Assembly (NCBI GenBank): GCA_963725415.1
Contig: CAVRZY010000035.1
Coordinates: forward strand, 6,640-70,639
Origin: CAVRZY01 sp963725415
GTDB lineage: Bacteria; Acidobacteriota; Terriglobia; Bryobacterales; Bryobacteraceae
Direction: 5' to 3'
Length of the DNA: 64,000 bases
In this document: piece after piece, positions 43,195 through 51,909 of the stretch
Position numbering within the stretch: the first letter of the stretch is position 1
Layout: the number at the start of each line of letters is the position of its first letter
Notes under the pieces: model-generated
What the model was told of the DNA's origin: nothing
The model's database searches: none
What the model saw: the letters and a program-made list of their open reading frames with translations, nothing else
Made by a program: the position numbers and the translations under genes

Positions 43195-44349
43195 TCATAG
43201 GCTTCTCCAGGACAGCGCCAGACCCAGCAGCGCGCCTGCCGAGACAAGCCACACTGAATTCACGCGATACCGAAACAGAACGAGCGCGCTGGCCAGCGCC
43301 GTCAGAACCGTGTATACGTCCACCAGGGCGGCACGGCCCAGCTCCCAGGCCACTGCGGCCATCAGGGCCAGCGAGGCGACGTTGACCCCATCCAGAAAAG
43401 CGCCCGCCACGCGAGACCTCCGCAACCGTGGCACCAGTGGGCCGCTGATCGCGCAGAAGAAAAACGAGGGCAAGAAAATGCCTACGGTGGCGGCGAACGC
43501 CCCACGCAGGCCCGTCAAGATGTAGCCGACAAACGTCGCCGTGGTGAAGACCGGGCCGGGCGTAATCTGCCCCACGGCCACGGCATCCAGCAACTGTCGC
43601 GAAGTAAGCCAACGCCACTGGCCGACCAAATCCTTCTGGAGAAAGGCCAGCAGCACGTAGCCACTGCCGTAGAGCACCGAGCCGACTTTCAGGAAGTACA
43701 GGAACAATGCGCCGGCCCCCGGCGCCGCGGGTTGACGGGACGAGACGGCCGCCGGCGCGAACTGTGCCAGCAAAACCGCGGTGGCGATGCCGGCGAGCGC
43801 AAGCGCGGTCGCGATGCGCCGCTGGCCCTGCCACAGCCATTCCCGGAAACCGGCCACCGCTCCCGCCGCGGCCAGGATGGGCAATGCGCCAATCCCGGCC
43901 AGGGCGCAGCCCGCTGAGGCCGCCCCAATCAAACCCAGCGCTTTTGTCTTCACCGCGGTCCGCGCCAAATGCCACATGGCCTGTGCAACGATAGCGATCA
44001 CGACCGGCTTGACTCCGTACAGAATCGCGGACACTGGCGGCAGGCTTCCAAAACGCACATAGGCCCAGGCGATGCAGGTAACCAGAATTACCGCCGGAAC
44101 AATGAAGCAAGCCCCGGCCACGATGAGTCCCGGCCAACCAGCGCGCCGGTAGCCGATATGAATCGCCATCTCGGTGGAGTTGGGTCCCGGGATGAGGTTG
44201 GTAGCGCCGAGGAGGTCGAGGAACTGCTCGCGGGTGAGCCAGCGCCTCCGCCCCACCACTTCTTCTTCCATCATGGCGATGTGAGCCGCCGGACCACCCA
44301 GGGCGGTGGCGCCCAGGCGTAAGAACAGCCATGCGAGATCTGGCAGCAC
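43195..44349 (-). CDS. chrA: Chromate transporter, long-chain (two-domain) type
   Basis: 384 residues with two homologous CHR halves. The N-terminal half has 'FLRLGATALGGPAAHIAMMEEEVVGRRRWLTREQFLDLLGATNLIPGPNSTEMAIHIGY'. The C-terminal half has 'FLKVGSVLYGSGYVLLAFLQKDLVGQWRWLTSRQLLDAVAVGQITPGPVFTTATFVGYILTG'. The repeated GG…GPNST/GPVFT motifs are diagnostic. It exports chromate, or perhaps sulfate-like anions, across the inner membrane. It lies 41 bases downstream of doxX and is probably co-transcribed with it; a PadR regulator is divergent. Confidence 0.92.
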   Translation of the reverse strand: MLPDLAWLFLRLGATALGGPAAHIAMMEEEVVGRRRWLTREQFLDLLGATNLIPGPNSTEMAIHIGYRRAGWPGLIVAGACFIVPAVILVTCIAWAYVRFGSLPPVSAILYGVKPVVIAIVAQAMWHLARTAVKTKALGLIGAASAGCALAGIGALPILAAAGAVAGFREWLWQGQRRIATALALAGIATAVLLAQFAPAAVSSRQPAAPGAGALFLYFLKVGSVLYGSGYVLLAFLQKDLVGQWRWLTSRQLLDAVAVGQITPGPVFTTATFVGYILTGLRGAFAATVGIFLPSFFFCAISGPLVPRLRRSRVAGAFLDGVNVASLALMAAVAWELGRAALVDVYTVLTALASALVLFRYRVNSVWLVSAGALLGLALSWRSL

Positions 44350-44390
44350 GGACGCTCCCTGAAACTCGACCTTGCGAGGGGGCGTTGCCG

Positions 44391-44825
44391 CTAGGGACGG
44401 CGAAACAGTCGCTGCTCGACCGAACAGCGGCCCGCTCCCTGGATGGAGAGGAACAGCAGCCCCAAGAGCATGCAGTAATCGGTTCGCGCCTCGTGCGCCA
44501 TGGGCCAGAAGCCCTGGTGCACGAGCATTGGAACCTTCGTAGTGGCGATCGCAACGATGATGTCGATGAGAAGGGGGATCGCCGCCACACGCGTGAAGAA
44601 GCCGGCGATGATCATCGCCCCACAGACGATTTCGACGACCCCAACGAATGGCGCCGTGATTTCAGGGATCGGAATGCCAATCTTCACAAATCGCCCAACG
44701 CCCAGGCTGGCGGGGAAAAGGAACTTCTGTATGCCTTCGGAGAGAAAGACCGCGCCCACCAGCAGGCGGATCAGGATAACGGGAGCACCTGCATGCGAGG
44801 CGGTCAGCCGGTGTGATCGGTTCAT
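44391..44825 (-). CDS. DoxX-family membrane protein
   Basis: 144 residues with four hydrophobic helices: 'ILIRLLVGAVFLSEGIQKFLFPASLGVGRFVKIGIP', 'FVGVVEIVCGAMIIAGFF', 'AIPLLIDIIVAIATTKVP' and 'DYCMLLGLLFLSIQG'. The 'RLLVG..FL.EGIQKF.FP' start and charged helix ends match DoxX. DoxX-like proteins are linked to thiol/redox stress systems in membranes. Here it sits first in the likely doxX-chrA operon, opposite padR. Confidence 0.85.
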   Translation of the reverse strand: MNRSHRLTASHAGAPVILIRLLVGAVFLSEGIQKFLFPASLGVGRFVKIGIPIPEITAPFVGVVEIVCGAMIIAGFFTRVAAIPLLIDIIVAIATTKVPMLVHQGFWPMAHEARTDYCMLLGLLFLSIQGAGRCSVEQRLFRRP

Positions 44826-44841
44826 CCCAGGACCTCTGTTA

Positions 44842-44875
44842 TGATGGTATCACAAGTCATTATCGAATGTCGATA
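44842..44875. promoter_or_regulatory. Two dyad sequences in the doxX-padR divergent region, candidate PadR operators
   Basis: TGATGGTATCA (44842-44852) and TATCGAATGTCGATA (44861-44875) are perfect short dyads in the original divergent promoter region between doxX and padR. PadR regulators bind such dyads and usually repress themselves and the adjacent operon. This is inference from position and symmetry only. Confidence 0.4.
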
Positions 44876-44892
44876 GCGAGTGGCGAGAATGT

Positions 44893-45043
44893 GTGGTGCC
44901 TCAGAAGGTGTGAAGAAATGCCAGGGCAGGTCGGGGACCTGCCCCACGACACGGGCAAGTTGTTGATGTGGCGCAGGCCCCCGGCCTGCGTTGCCGGCAG
45001 CCGAAGTGAAGCGGGCATTTTTTTACACCCTCTGAGGCATTAC
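44893..45043. repeat. GTAATGCCTCAG-family MITE, copy 3 (variant), with 8-bp target duplication at padR start
   Basis: 151 bp. The left end GTGGTGCCTCAGAAGGTGTGAAGAAATGCC pairs with the right end GGGCATTTTTTTACACCCTCTGAGGCATTAC. The element is flanked by GAGAATGT on both sides (44885-44892 and 45044-45051), a perfect 8-bp duplication. The outer 12 bases match the other two copies, but the interior is unrelated. The right-hand duplication contains the ATG of the padR gene. Confidence 0.9.
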
Positions 45044-45047
45044 GAGA

Positions 45048-45449
45048 ATGTCGATGAGAACAGCCGTAGACGACAAAGACCTTTACTCGGGGCTGATCCG
45101 GCTTCACATATTGCACCATGCAGCCCGGGGACCGATCTTCGGGCTGGGCATGGCGGAGGAACTGGCCCGGCACGGGTACAACCTCAGCCTGGGAACGCTC
45201 TATCCACTGCTTCACGGCCTCGAAAAGAAAGGGTACCTTCGTTCCTCCAAGAGACGTCTCGGCCGCACCTTCCGTCGTGTTTACCGCGCTACGCCGCTGG
45301 GGCGGAAAGCCCTGGCGTCGGCAAGAGAGAGAATCGGCGAGTTGTTCAAAGAGGTTGTTGCAGGCTTGCATCCGGGCCACGGCTGCAACTTTCCGAAAAG
45401 CCGGCTTGCCAGGCTCCGCCGGCGAACTTCTAAAATCCCTGTAAAATGA
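45048..45449 (+). CDS. PadR-family transcriptional regulator
   Basis: 133 residues. 'LYSGLIRLHILHHAARGPIFGLGMAEELARHGYNLSLGTLYPLLHGLEKKGYLRSSKRRLGRTFRRVYRATPLGRKALASARERIGELFKEV' is the PadR winged helix plus dimerisation helix. It is divergent from doxX-chrA, an arrangement that suggests control of that operon. A MITE has inserted exactly at its start codon, moving the old promoter and operator ~159 bases away. The ATG at 45048, or the in-frame ATG at 45054, is retained because the target duplication regenerates it. There is no evident ribosome-binding site now. Confidence 0.88.
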   Translation: MSMRTAVDDKDLYSGLIRLHILHHAARGPIFGLGMAEELARHGYNLSLGTLYPLLHGLEKKGYLRSSKRRLGRTFRRVYRATPLGRKALASARERIGELFKEVVAGLHPGHGCNFPKSRLARLRRRTSKIPVK

Positions 45450-45455
45450 CCGGAT

Positions 45456-45830
45456 ATGGGTGACGGCCGGCTGATCGGGCTGACACTGGGCGCGGCATTG
45501 GTGTTTTTTCTGGTTTTCGGCTCACTGCATGACATTTCACACGCAGATGAGACTGATTACACGCTGGAGTACCTGGTGCTTGTCTTCAGCGTTCCAGCGT
45601 TCGGTTGGATCTACTGGAAGGTGTTCCAGATTCTGACGCCGAGAGGCAAAATGGTGTGGCTCGGCGTGACGGGCGCTGTCATTCTGCTGTGCGATTTGTC
45701 GGCACTTGCCACGCTGCGCCATCCAAAATATGCCAACGACCCGACGGTCGCATCGAGTTTTCTAGCAGCGACCCTGCCTGTGTTGGGCTTGGTTTGCTAC
45801 CGGCTCATTCGCGTCCGATACAGCAGATAG
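45456..45830 (+). CDS. Small four-helix membrane protein of unknown function
   Basis: 124 residues, six bases after the padR stop. Four hydrophobic segments are seen: 'LIGLTLGAALVFFLVFGSL', 'YLVLVFSVPAFGWIYWKVF', 'VWLGVTGAVILLCDLSAL' and 'SFLAATLPVLGLVCYRLI'. A His/Asp/Glu-rich loop (HDISHADETDYTLE) lies after the first. No family is recognised. Tight spacing suggests co-transcription with padR. Confidence 0.65.
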   Translation: MGDGRLIGLTLGAALVFFLVFGSLHDISHADETDYTLEYLVLVFSVPAFGWIYWKVFQILTPRGKMVWLGVTGAVILLCDLSALATLRHPKYANDPTVASSFLAATLPVLGLVCYRLIRVRYSR

Positions 45831-45878
45831 AGTGGCTCGAGTGAGGGCAGGCCGGGAGCTGCCACACGGGAATCTTCT

Positions 45879-47957
45879 CTAACGTCCTTTGAGTACCTCG
45901 TCCAGCTTGGCCGTCATCATTTCCTGCCATTTCGGATCGCCATCGAAGCCAACCTGCATCCACTGGAGGTTTCCCTTGGCGTCCACGAACCAGTTCTGCG
46001 GGATGGCGACCACGGGCAAAACGGCATCCACCACCTCTTGCGCCGGCATAACGGGGAAGGTGTAGCCGTTCTCCTTCATGTACGGCGCGACCTTGCCGAG
46101 GTCGTGGTCAACGGTGAAGCTGATGAGGGTGACATCGGAGCGGTCCTTCAGCTTGTCGTAGAGCTTCTGGAATTCCGGGTGCTCCTGCCGGCAAGGGCCG
46201 CACCAGGTGGCCCAGAGGTTGATCAGCACCACCTTGCCTTGCAGGCTGGCCAGCTTCCAGGTCGTGCCGTCGAGATCGGTGAGGGAGAACGGGGGCAGCG
46301 GATTCTTGGGGCGCTCCCAGCGGCTCTCGACCGCCTCGGTCGCCTTACGCTGGTCGATCAGAAGCGGATAGGCCGACGGTGTGCCGCCCAGCTCCTTCCA
46401 CAGCCGCTCGACGTTCTCGGCCAGCGTATCCTTGCGGTCGCGATTGGATTGGGCGGGCGGGCGCAACTCCAGCGCCGTGCGGTACATCATCAGCGCATCC
46501 AGCTTGCGGCCCAACAGTTCGGCCGCCTGCGCCCGGCGCTGGAGAAGGTCGGATTTCGGTCCCGGTTTCGCAGGATTGAGGCTCGCCAGCTCCGCTTCGA
46601 TTTCGCGGGCCTTCTCTGGCTGCTTCACGGCTGCGTAGTAGTCCAGCAGGACCCGCGCTCTCTCGATCTTGAGGCTGTCGATCGATCCCCGGAAGCTCGC
46701 TTGCAGTTCGTCCGGCATTCGGTCGTCGGCCAAGCGCTCCTCATTGCGCTTGAGGGATGCCCGATATCCCTCTTGCGCCAGCGCCGGTACCTGATCCAGG
46801 TTGACCTTGTATTTCACGAACGCCTCGGCAACCCTGAACTCCACCGGCGGCATTCCATACCAATTCGGGTTCGCCCGGTAAAGGGCCATCAGCTCGTCCC
46901 CGGCCTTGGCGATCTGGTCCGCGGTCGCATCCGGCAGTTTCGTCAGGGCGGAGAACACCTGGTCGAGCAACAGCGAGTCCTGGGGCCATCGTTTGTGCCA
47001 CTCTTGATTGGCAGCCAGGCTGGCACGCCACCAGGCCTCAATCTGCGCCTGATCCGGGTCGCGCGGATACGGATGTTCCTTGCGCCAGCGGTCCTTCAAG
47101 AGGCCCTTGGCGGTGTCTGACGCCGGATACTCCTTCAGGATCTCATCATTGGTCTTGTTCACGGCCGCCAGGTCGCTGGCGCTCTCATAGCCGCTTCGCA
47201 GGAAGGTCATCCAGCGGAGTTCGCGCCGTTCGGGGGTTTTTCCGAACCGGGCGAGGTCCTGTGCGATCTGCTTCCGCAGCGCCTCGTGCTCGGCGGGTGG
47301 ATGCGCTTTGAACTCCAGACGCCACAGCGCCTCCCAAACGCCGGTCAGCAGGGGATCGGACTCCTGTTCCAGGCGCGTGCGAACCGCCTTCACCGTGCGC
47401 GCGATCTGGTCCGCCGAGCCGGCCTGAGCGACGACTGAGAGCGCGCGCCGGTCCAGTGGCGCTGGGCAGAGCTTCAGAAAACTCTCCAGCTCCGTCTTGG
47501 CGCGAGCTGTGTCCTTGAATTTTCCGAAAACGCCGGTCGCCCCAACCAGCTCGTAGTACACGCCCGCCATCTCCGGATGCGCCGCCTTCAGCGCATCCAG
47601 CATACGGATGGCTTCGGGCGTATCCCTTCCCATCAGCGCCCGCGCGTGCAACAGGACGTATACCGGCTGGTCGGGATACTTTTCCCGCAGCGAATTGACC
47701 CAACGGATTTGTGCGTCCTGCTCATCCTCGGCATCCATTTGGACGCGCAGCAGGAAGTAGTCGTGCGGATGTTCGGCCAGTTCCTGCTCGTAGATTGCGG
47801 CCCGCCTGGAGTTCTGCTCCGCCATGGTCAGACTGGTTTCGTAAAGTAGCGCGGCTTCCTCCAGGAACCGGCGAACCGGAGGCGACGGTTCACACTGTGC
47901 GCAAAGGCTTCCGCCCGTAGCCACAAGCAGGATTGCCGTGACGGTGAGGATGCGCAA
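45879..47957 (-). CDS. Secreted protein with TPR-like repeats and C-terminal TlpA thioredoxin domain
   Basis: 692 residues. A signal peptide (RILTVTAILLVATGGSLCAQ) is followed by ~500 residues of helical, TPR-like sequence. The last ~150 residues form a TlpA domain: 'PPFSLTDLDGTTWKLASLQGKVVLINLWATWCGPCRQEHPEFQKLYDKL' with active-site CGPC, and 'AIPQNWFVDAKGNLQWMQVGFD' (cis-Pro region). This fused layout recurs in acidobacteria. It should act as a periplasmic disulfide reductase whose helical part binds partners. It converges on the small membrane protein gene; its own start is followed upstream by a 110-base gap. Confidence 0.88.
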   Translation of the reverse strand: MRILTVTAILLVATGGSLCAQCEPSPPVRRFLEEAALLYETSLTMAEQNSRRAAIYEQELAEHPHDYFLLRVQMDAEDEQDAQIRWVNSLREKYPDQPVYVLLHARALMGRDTPEAIRMLDALKAAHPEMAGVYYELVGATGVFGKFKDTARAKTELESFLKLCPAPLDRRALSVVAQAGSADQIARTVKAVRTRLEQESDPLLTGVWEALWRLEFKAHPPAEHEALRKQIAQDLARFGKTPERRELRWMTFLRSGYESASDLAAVNKTNDEILKEYPASDTAKGLLKDRWRKEHPYPRDPDQAQIEAWWRASLAANQEWHKRWPQDSLLLDQVFSALTKLPDATADQIAKAGDELMALYRANPNWYGMPPVEFRVAEAFVKYKVNLDQVPALAQEGYRASLKRNEERLADDRMPDELQASFRGSIDSLKIERARVLLDYYAAVKQPEKAREIEAELASLNPAKPGPKSDLLQRRAQAAELLGRKLDALMMYRTALELRPPAQSNRDRKDTLAENVERLWKELGGTPSAYPLLIDQRKATEAVESRWERPKNPLPPFSLTDLDGTTWKLASLQGKVVLINLWATWCGPCRQEHPEFQKLYDKLKDRSDVTLISFTVDHDLGKVAPYMKENGYTFPVMPAQEVVDAVLPVVAIPQNWFVDAKGNLQWMQVGFDGDPKWQEMMTAKLDEVLKGR

Positions 47958-48071
47958 GATGGCTCACCTCCTCTGTTATTCAGGAGCACGCTGGTCGAGT
48001 TGTTATTCTAGCGGACCCGAGGGGCGAGTTGGGACACCGGAGGCTGGCGGGACGGGAAATAAGGCTGATGG

Positions 48072-48542
48072 CTATTTCTTGAACAGATTATCGAAGGCCG
48101 CGCGGGCGTCGTTGGGATTGCGAGGCGCCGTGGAAGCGGCGTTGGGGGAGAGCGGGGAGGTGGCGTCGCGGGCCACAGTGACGCGCGGTTCGAACAATTC
48201 GCATTGGTTGGCCTGATCCTTGGCCGCAATCCGGACGGGAATGGGCTGGCGGCACTGGAAGCGGGTGGAGGAATCGAAATGGACGCACTGCTTGCAGCAA
48301 TGCAGGGCCGCGCTGCACTTGGGGCAGTGGCCTTTGAAATCGGTTCCGGTGGGCAAGGTGGTGGCGCAGTTAAAGCAGCGCGACGCAACTACAGTTTCGA
48401 CCAGCCGCGGCAGGCGAGGCCCGGTGATGTCGATGGGCGGACGCGGTCCTGGCCGCGCCCTTTCCTCGGGTTTGCGGCCGACCGAGTAGTCCCGGACGGA
48501 GTCCATGTAGCCACGCTGTCTGTATTTTCGATCGCTGTCCAT
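48072..48542 (-). CDS. Zinc-ribbon protein of unknown function
   Basis: 156 residues, no signal peptide. The middle has 'SRCFNCATTLPTGTDFKGHCPKCSAALHCCKQCVHFDSSTRFQCRQPIPVRI', with CxxC pairs (CFNC, CPKC, CKQC) plus extra Cys and His that could hold one or two zinc ions. 'CELFEPR' and a Pro/Ala-rich tail ending in 'DARAAFDNLFKK' follow. I have no family name with certainty; its clear knuckles argue for a nucleic-acid- or protein-binding role. It is monocistronic. Confidence 0.7.
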   Translation of the reverse strand: MDSDRKYRQRGYMDSVRDYSVGRKPEERARPGPRPPIDITGPRLPRLVETVVASRCFNCATTLPTGTDFKGHCPKCSAALHCCKQCVHFDSSTRFQCRQPIPVRIAAKDQANQCELFEPRVTVARDATSPLSPNAASTAPRNPNDARAAFDNLFKK

Positions 48543-48828
48543 GGAGGAATCACAACTCCTTTGGAGGCTTCCTTGGGTGATGGCGGGTTTGCCTCTCGCC
48601 TCTCCCTCTCTCCTGCCCGCTCAATCCAGGGCCGCTTCAGTGAGGGTGGACGGAACCCAGATGCAGCCGGGACTTACAAAAGGGATTGTGCGGGCTACCG
48701 AGGCCCCAGAGAGCGACAGGTTCGGGAACCCGCCGAAGCTCTAAATTAATATGTACCACGGAACTGTGCCGAATGCCAGTCAATAATTCAACTAGCCAGC
48801 CGTTTTCCGGTGGGGGGTAACCCGGGGA

Positions 48829-51402
48829 TCAGGGGGCTTGAGGGGCCGGGGGTGGACTGGTTCCCCATTTGAGTGAATCACTGCAAGGCCTTGTAAGGGG
48901 ATCGCCGAAACGGTTGGGGGCGATGCGAAGGGCGTAGCCCATGCGCCCGGTCTGCCGCGGGGTGATCTCCTTTTCAAACAGCACCACGTGACCGTTCTGC
49001 TGGACGGGCGGCAGAAGCATGATCTCGGTCTCCTCCAATTGGCCATTGGCGCCGACCCGGCCCACCACGACCTCGACCCGGACATCCTCAGGCTTCAAGC
49101 CAGCCAGATCCACGGCTGCGCGCACCGGGACCGGACGGCCGCTGAGGATGGGGCCCTCCGGGGCGGGGCCCAAGTCCACGAATCGGACCTGGTCCCAGAC
49201 TTTTTCCACCTCGGCGTTCCAGCGGGCCTTTTGCCGCACTTTCTCGAAATTGTTCCATCGCAGGTCCAGGTAAGCGCGGTGGGCGGGCTGGTAACGCTGT
49301 GACATGTACTCGTCCACCATGCGCTGGCAATTGAACTGCTGGCTGAGGTAGATGAGGGATTGCTTGACCCGGCGCAACCACTCGCGGGGCACTGCCTGGT
49401 CGCGCTCGTAATAGGCGGGGACGATCTCGTTTTCCAGCAGCGAATAGATGGCGGTGGCGTGGGCCTCGTCCTGGTCCTCGGAATAGGGATAGCGGTCCCC
49501 CACGGACCAGCCGCCGGTATGCTCGCAGGCTTCATCGAACCAGCCGTCCAGGATGCTAAGGTTCAGGATTCCGTTGATACCCGCCTTCATCCCGCTGGTG
49601 CCGCAGGCTTCCTCCCCGCGCCGGGGCGTGCTGAGCCAGACGTCCACGCCCTGCACCAATTCGCGCGCCACGCGCATCTCATAGTCCTCGAGGAACACCA
49701 ATCGCTTGGCCAAGTCGGGATCTCTGGAGAGCTGGACGATCTGGCGGATGAGCTCTTTGCCGGGATGATCCTTGGGGTGAGCCTTGCCGGCCACCACGAT
49801 CTGCACCGGCCGGTCCGGATTCGAGAGGATGCGGCGCAGCCGGTTCCCATCCCGGAACAGCAGGGTGGCGCGCTTGTAGGTGGCGAAGCGGCGGGCGAAG
49901 CCGATGGTCAGAGCGTCCGGATCGAGGACTTCGGCGGCTCGCCGCAGTTCGGCCGAAGAAGCTTTGCGATTCTTCGCGAACTCGATCTGACGTTCCCGGA
50001 CGAAGGCCAGCAGGCGGCGCTTGCGGCGCCGGTGCGCTTCCCAGAGTTCCTGGTCGGGAATCTCCTGGACCTGCTCCCAGGTTCTGGGGTCGGTCAGTCG
50101 TTCCCGCCAGTCGGGTTGCAGGTACTGATCGTAGAGGGTAGCCAGATCGCTGTTCAGCCAGCTCAGCAGGTGCACGCCATTGGTGATGGAGGTGATGGGC
50201 ACTTCCCAAACCGGCAACTGGGGCCACAAATCCTGCCACAGTTCCTGGGAAACCTGGCGGTGCAAGCGGCTGACGGCGTTGCGGAAGCAAGAGGCCTTAA
50301 TAGCCAGGATGGCCATCGAGAAGCGCTCGTAGGAATCCGAGGGATTGAGCCGCCCCAGGGACATCAAGCGCTCGAAGTCCAGGCCGGTTTCCTGGCAGTA
50401 CTCCTGGAAGTACTCCCACATCAGGCTGGAGTCGAAGATGTCGATGCCCGCCGGGACCGAAGTGTGCATGGTGAAGACGTTGTTGCTCCGGGAGGCCTCC
50501 AGGGCCTCCGCCAGGCTGAGCCCGTGCTCCTCGATCAACACGCGCACCCGCTCCAGGGCCAGAAAAGCCGAGTGCCCGTCATTCATGTGGTAGACGGTGG
50601 GCTCCAGGCTCAGGGCCTTCAAAGCGCGCAGTCCACCGATACCCAGGACGATCTCCTGGCGGATGCGGACCTGATAGTCGCCTCCATAGAGTTGATCGGT
50701 GATGCCGCGGTGCTCGGGCCGCTCGTTCTCCGGGATGTTGGTATCCAGCAAGTAGAGCTTGACCCGTCCCACATCCATGCGCCACACCTTGATGAAGACT
50801 ACGCCGGTGGGCAACTGAACCTGGACCGTGAGATGGGCGCCGCTCCCATCCTGGACCGGCGTGACGGGCAGGGTGTAGAAGTCGTTGACCGGGTAGCGTT
50901 CCTGCTGCCAGCCGTCCGGGTTGAGGTACTGCTGGAGATAACCGGTTTGGTAGAGCAGACCGATGGCCACCACCGGGATGTCGGAATCGCTGGCGGCCTT
51001 CAAGAAGTCTCCGGAAAGCACCCCCAGGCCGCCGGAGTACACCGCCACGCACTCCACAATCCCGTACTCCATCGCGAAGTAGGCGATGAGTTCCTTGCGC
51101 GAGGAGGCCCCCGTGCGGTGCATGTAGGAGTCAAAGCGCTCGCAGGCGCGGCGGTACAGGGCCAGGTAGCGAGGATCGGCGGCCAGCTTCTCCAGGGTGG
51201 CCTGGGGGGCGCGGCCCAGCATCGAGATGGGGTTGCGGCCCAGAGCACGCCACAAACTGGGGTCGATCCGGCGGAACAGGTTCCGAATAGTCGGCTCCCA
51301 GCTCCACAGCACGTTGTAAGCCAGCTCCGACATCCTGGCCAGCGCGGGGGGCAGGGCGGGCCGCACCAAAAACTCTCTGAGTGGTTGAATCTGAAACGGC
51401 AT
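48829..51402 (-). CDS. glgP: Alpha-glucan (glycogen) phosphorylase, short archaeal/bacterial type
   Basis: 857 residues. The N-terminal 'RPALPPALARMSELAYNVLWSWEPTIRNLFRRIDPSLW', 'IAYFAMEYGIVECVAVYSGGLGVLSGDFLKAASD', 'NDGHSAFLALERVR', 'ATYKRATLLFRDGNRLRRIL' and 'GTSGMKAGINGILNLSILDGWFDEA' (PLP-lysine region) are GT35 phosphorylase blocks of the shorter glgP type. It releases glucose-1-phosphate from glycogen or starch in the cytosol. The C-terminus ends in an unusual Pro-rich tail (SPPPAPQAP). It stands alone; no other glycogen genes are nearby. Confidence 0.93.
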   Translation of the reverse strand: MPFQIQPLREFLVRPALPPALARMSELAYNVLWSWEPTIRNLFRRIDPSLWRALGRNPISMLGRAPQATLEKLAADPRYLALYRRACERFDSYMHRTGASSRKELIAYFAMEYGIVECVAVYSGGLGVLSGDFLKAASDSDIPVVAIGLLYQTGYLQQYLNPDGWQQERYPVNDFYTLPVTPVQDGSGAHLTVQVQLPTGVVFIKVWRMDVGRVKLYLLDTNIPENERPEHRGITDQLYGGDYQVRIRQEIVLGIGGLRALKALSLEPTVYHMNDGHSAFLALERVRVLIEEHGLSLAEALEASRSNNVFTMHTSVPAGIDIFDSSLMWEYFQEYCQETGLDFERLMSLGRLNPSDSYERFSMAILAIKASCFRNAVSRLHRQVSQELWQDLWPQLPVWEVPITSITNGVHLLSWLNSDLATLYDQYLQPDWRERLTDPRTWEQVQEIPDQELWEAHRRRKRRLLAFVRERQIEFAKNRKASSAELRRAAEVLDPDALTIGFARRFATYKRATLLFRDGNRLRRILSNPDRPVQIVVAGKAHPKDHPGKELIRQIVQLSRDPDLAKRLVFLEDYEMRVARELVQGVDVWLSTPRRGEEACGTSGMKAGINGILNLSILDGWFDEACEHTGGWSVGDRYPYSEDQDEAHATAIYSLLENEIVPAYYERDQAVPREWLRRVKQSLIYLSQQFNCQRMVDEYMSQRYQPAHRAYLDLRWNNFEKVRQKARWNAEVEKVWDQVRFVDLGPAPEGPILSGRPVPVRAAVDLAGLKPEDVRVEVVVGRVGANGQLEETEIMLLPPVQQNGHVVLFEKEITPRQTGRMGYALRIAPNRFGDPLTRPCSDSLKWGTSPPPAPQAP

Positions 51403-51437
51403 TCGAGATTTCGGTCACCTCTAAGATAGCAAAGCTG

Positions 51438-51463
51438 CGCCAGCGCTGGGGAGGGCGCTGGCG
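51438..51463. repeat. Perfect 9-bp hairpin between glgP and ferredoxin
   Basis: CGCCAGCGC (51438-51446) pairs with GCGCTGGCG (51455-51463) around an 8-base loop, in the divergent spacer. There is no T-run; possible regulatory or REP-like structure. Confidence 0.35.
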
Positions 51464-51567
51464 AGATGCCCGGTGCACCCCTCCTGAGGTAACATGGTCG
51501 TAGGGATATGATGCTGTGATTTCCGTGAGTGGCAGCGTCCCCTTAGCAACACCAGGAGAGTCATAGA

Positions 51568-51822
51568 ATGGCCTACGTCATTGTGGATACCTGCACCAAG
51601 GACGAGCTGTGCGTGGAGGCTTGCCCTGTGGACTGCATTCACCCCAAGAAGGATGAGGCGGGCTTCGAGGAGATCAAACAGCTTTTCATCGACCCGGAAG
51701 CATGCATCGATTGCGGGGCCTGCATTCCGGTCTGTCCGACGAATTCGATCTTCACCTTGGACGAGCTGCCCACGGACTTGCAGCATTTTGCCGCGGCCAA
51801 CGCGGCCTATTACGGAAAATAG
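51568..51822 (+). CDS. Ferredoxin with two Fe-S cluster motifs
   Basis: 84 residues. The first motif 'CTKDELCVEACPVDC' has the irregular spacing typical of FdxA/7Fe-like ferredoxins, and the second 'CIDCGACIPVCP' is a standard [4Fe-4S] CxxCxxCxxxCP. The ATG at 51568 follows AGGAGAG. It is a small cytosolic electron carrier; the radical SAM gene 87 bases downstream is a plausible recipient of its electrons, although a palindromic repeat separates them. Confidence 0.92.
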   Translation: MAYVIVDTCTKDELCVEACPVDCIHPKKDEAGFEEIKQLFIDPEACIDCGACIPVCPTNSIFTLDELPTDLQHFAAANAAYYGK

Positions 51823-51823
51823 G

Positions 51824-51886
51824 AGATCGTGGATCGTACGACGTGGGGCGTGAGCTCCACGAGCTGCGATCCCTGTCCCACGATCT
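51824..51886. repeat. Palindromic AGATCGTGG…CCACGATCT repeat
   Basis: AGATCGTGG (51824-51832) and CCACGATCT (51878-51886) are perfect complements. The inside contains ACGTGGGGCGTGAGCTCCACGAG, itself partly symmetric. It is related in wording to the short repeat at 8576-8612. Confidence 0.6.
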
Positions 51887-51909
51887 GCTGTAGGGTATGA
51901 TCGCAGCAG

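Noticed and set aside
49360..51429. A 689-codon open frame on the plus strand
   Set aside because: It is the antisense shadow of glycogen phosphorylase, with no domain or start signal.
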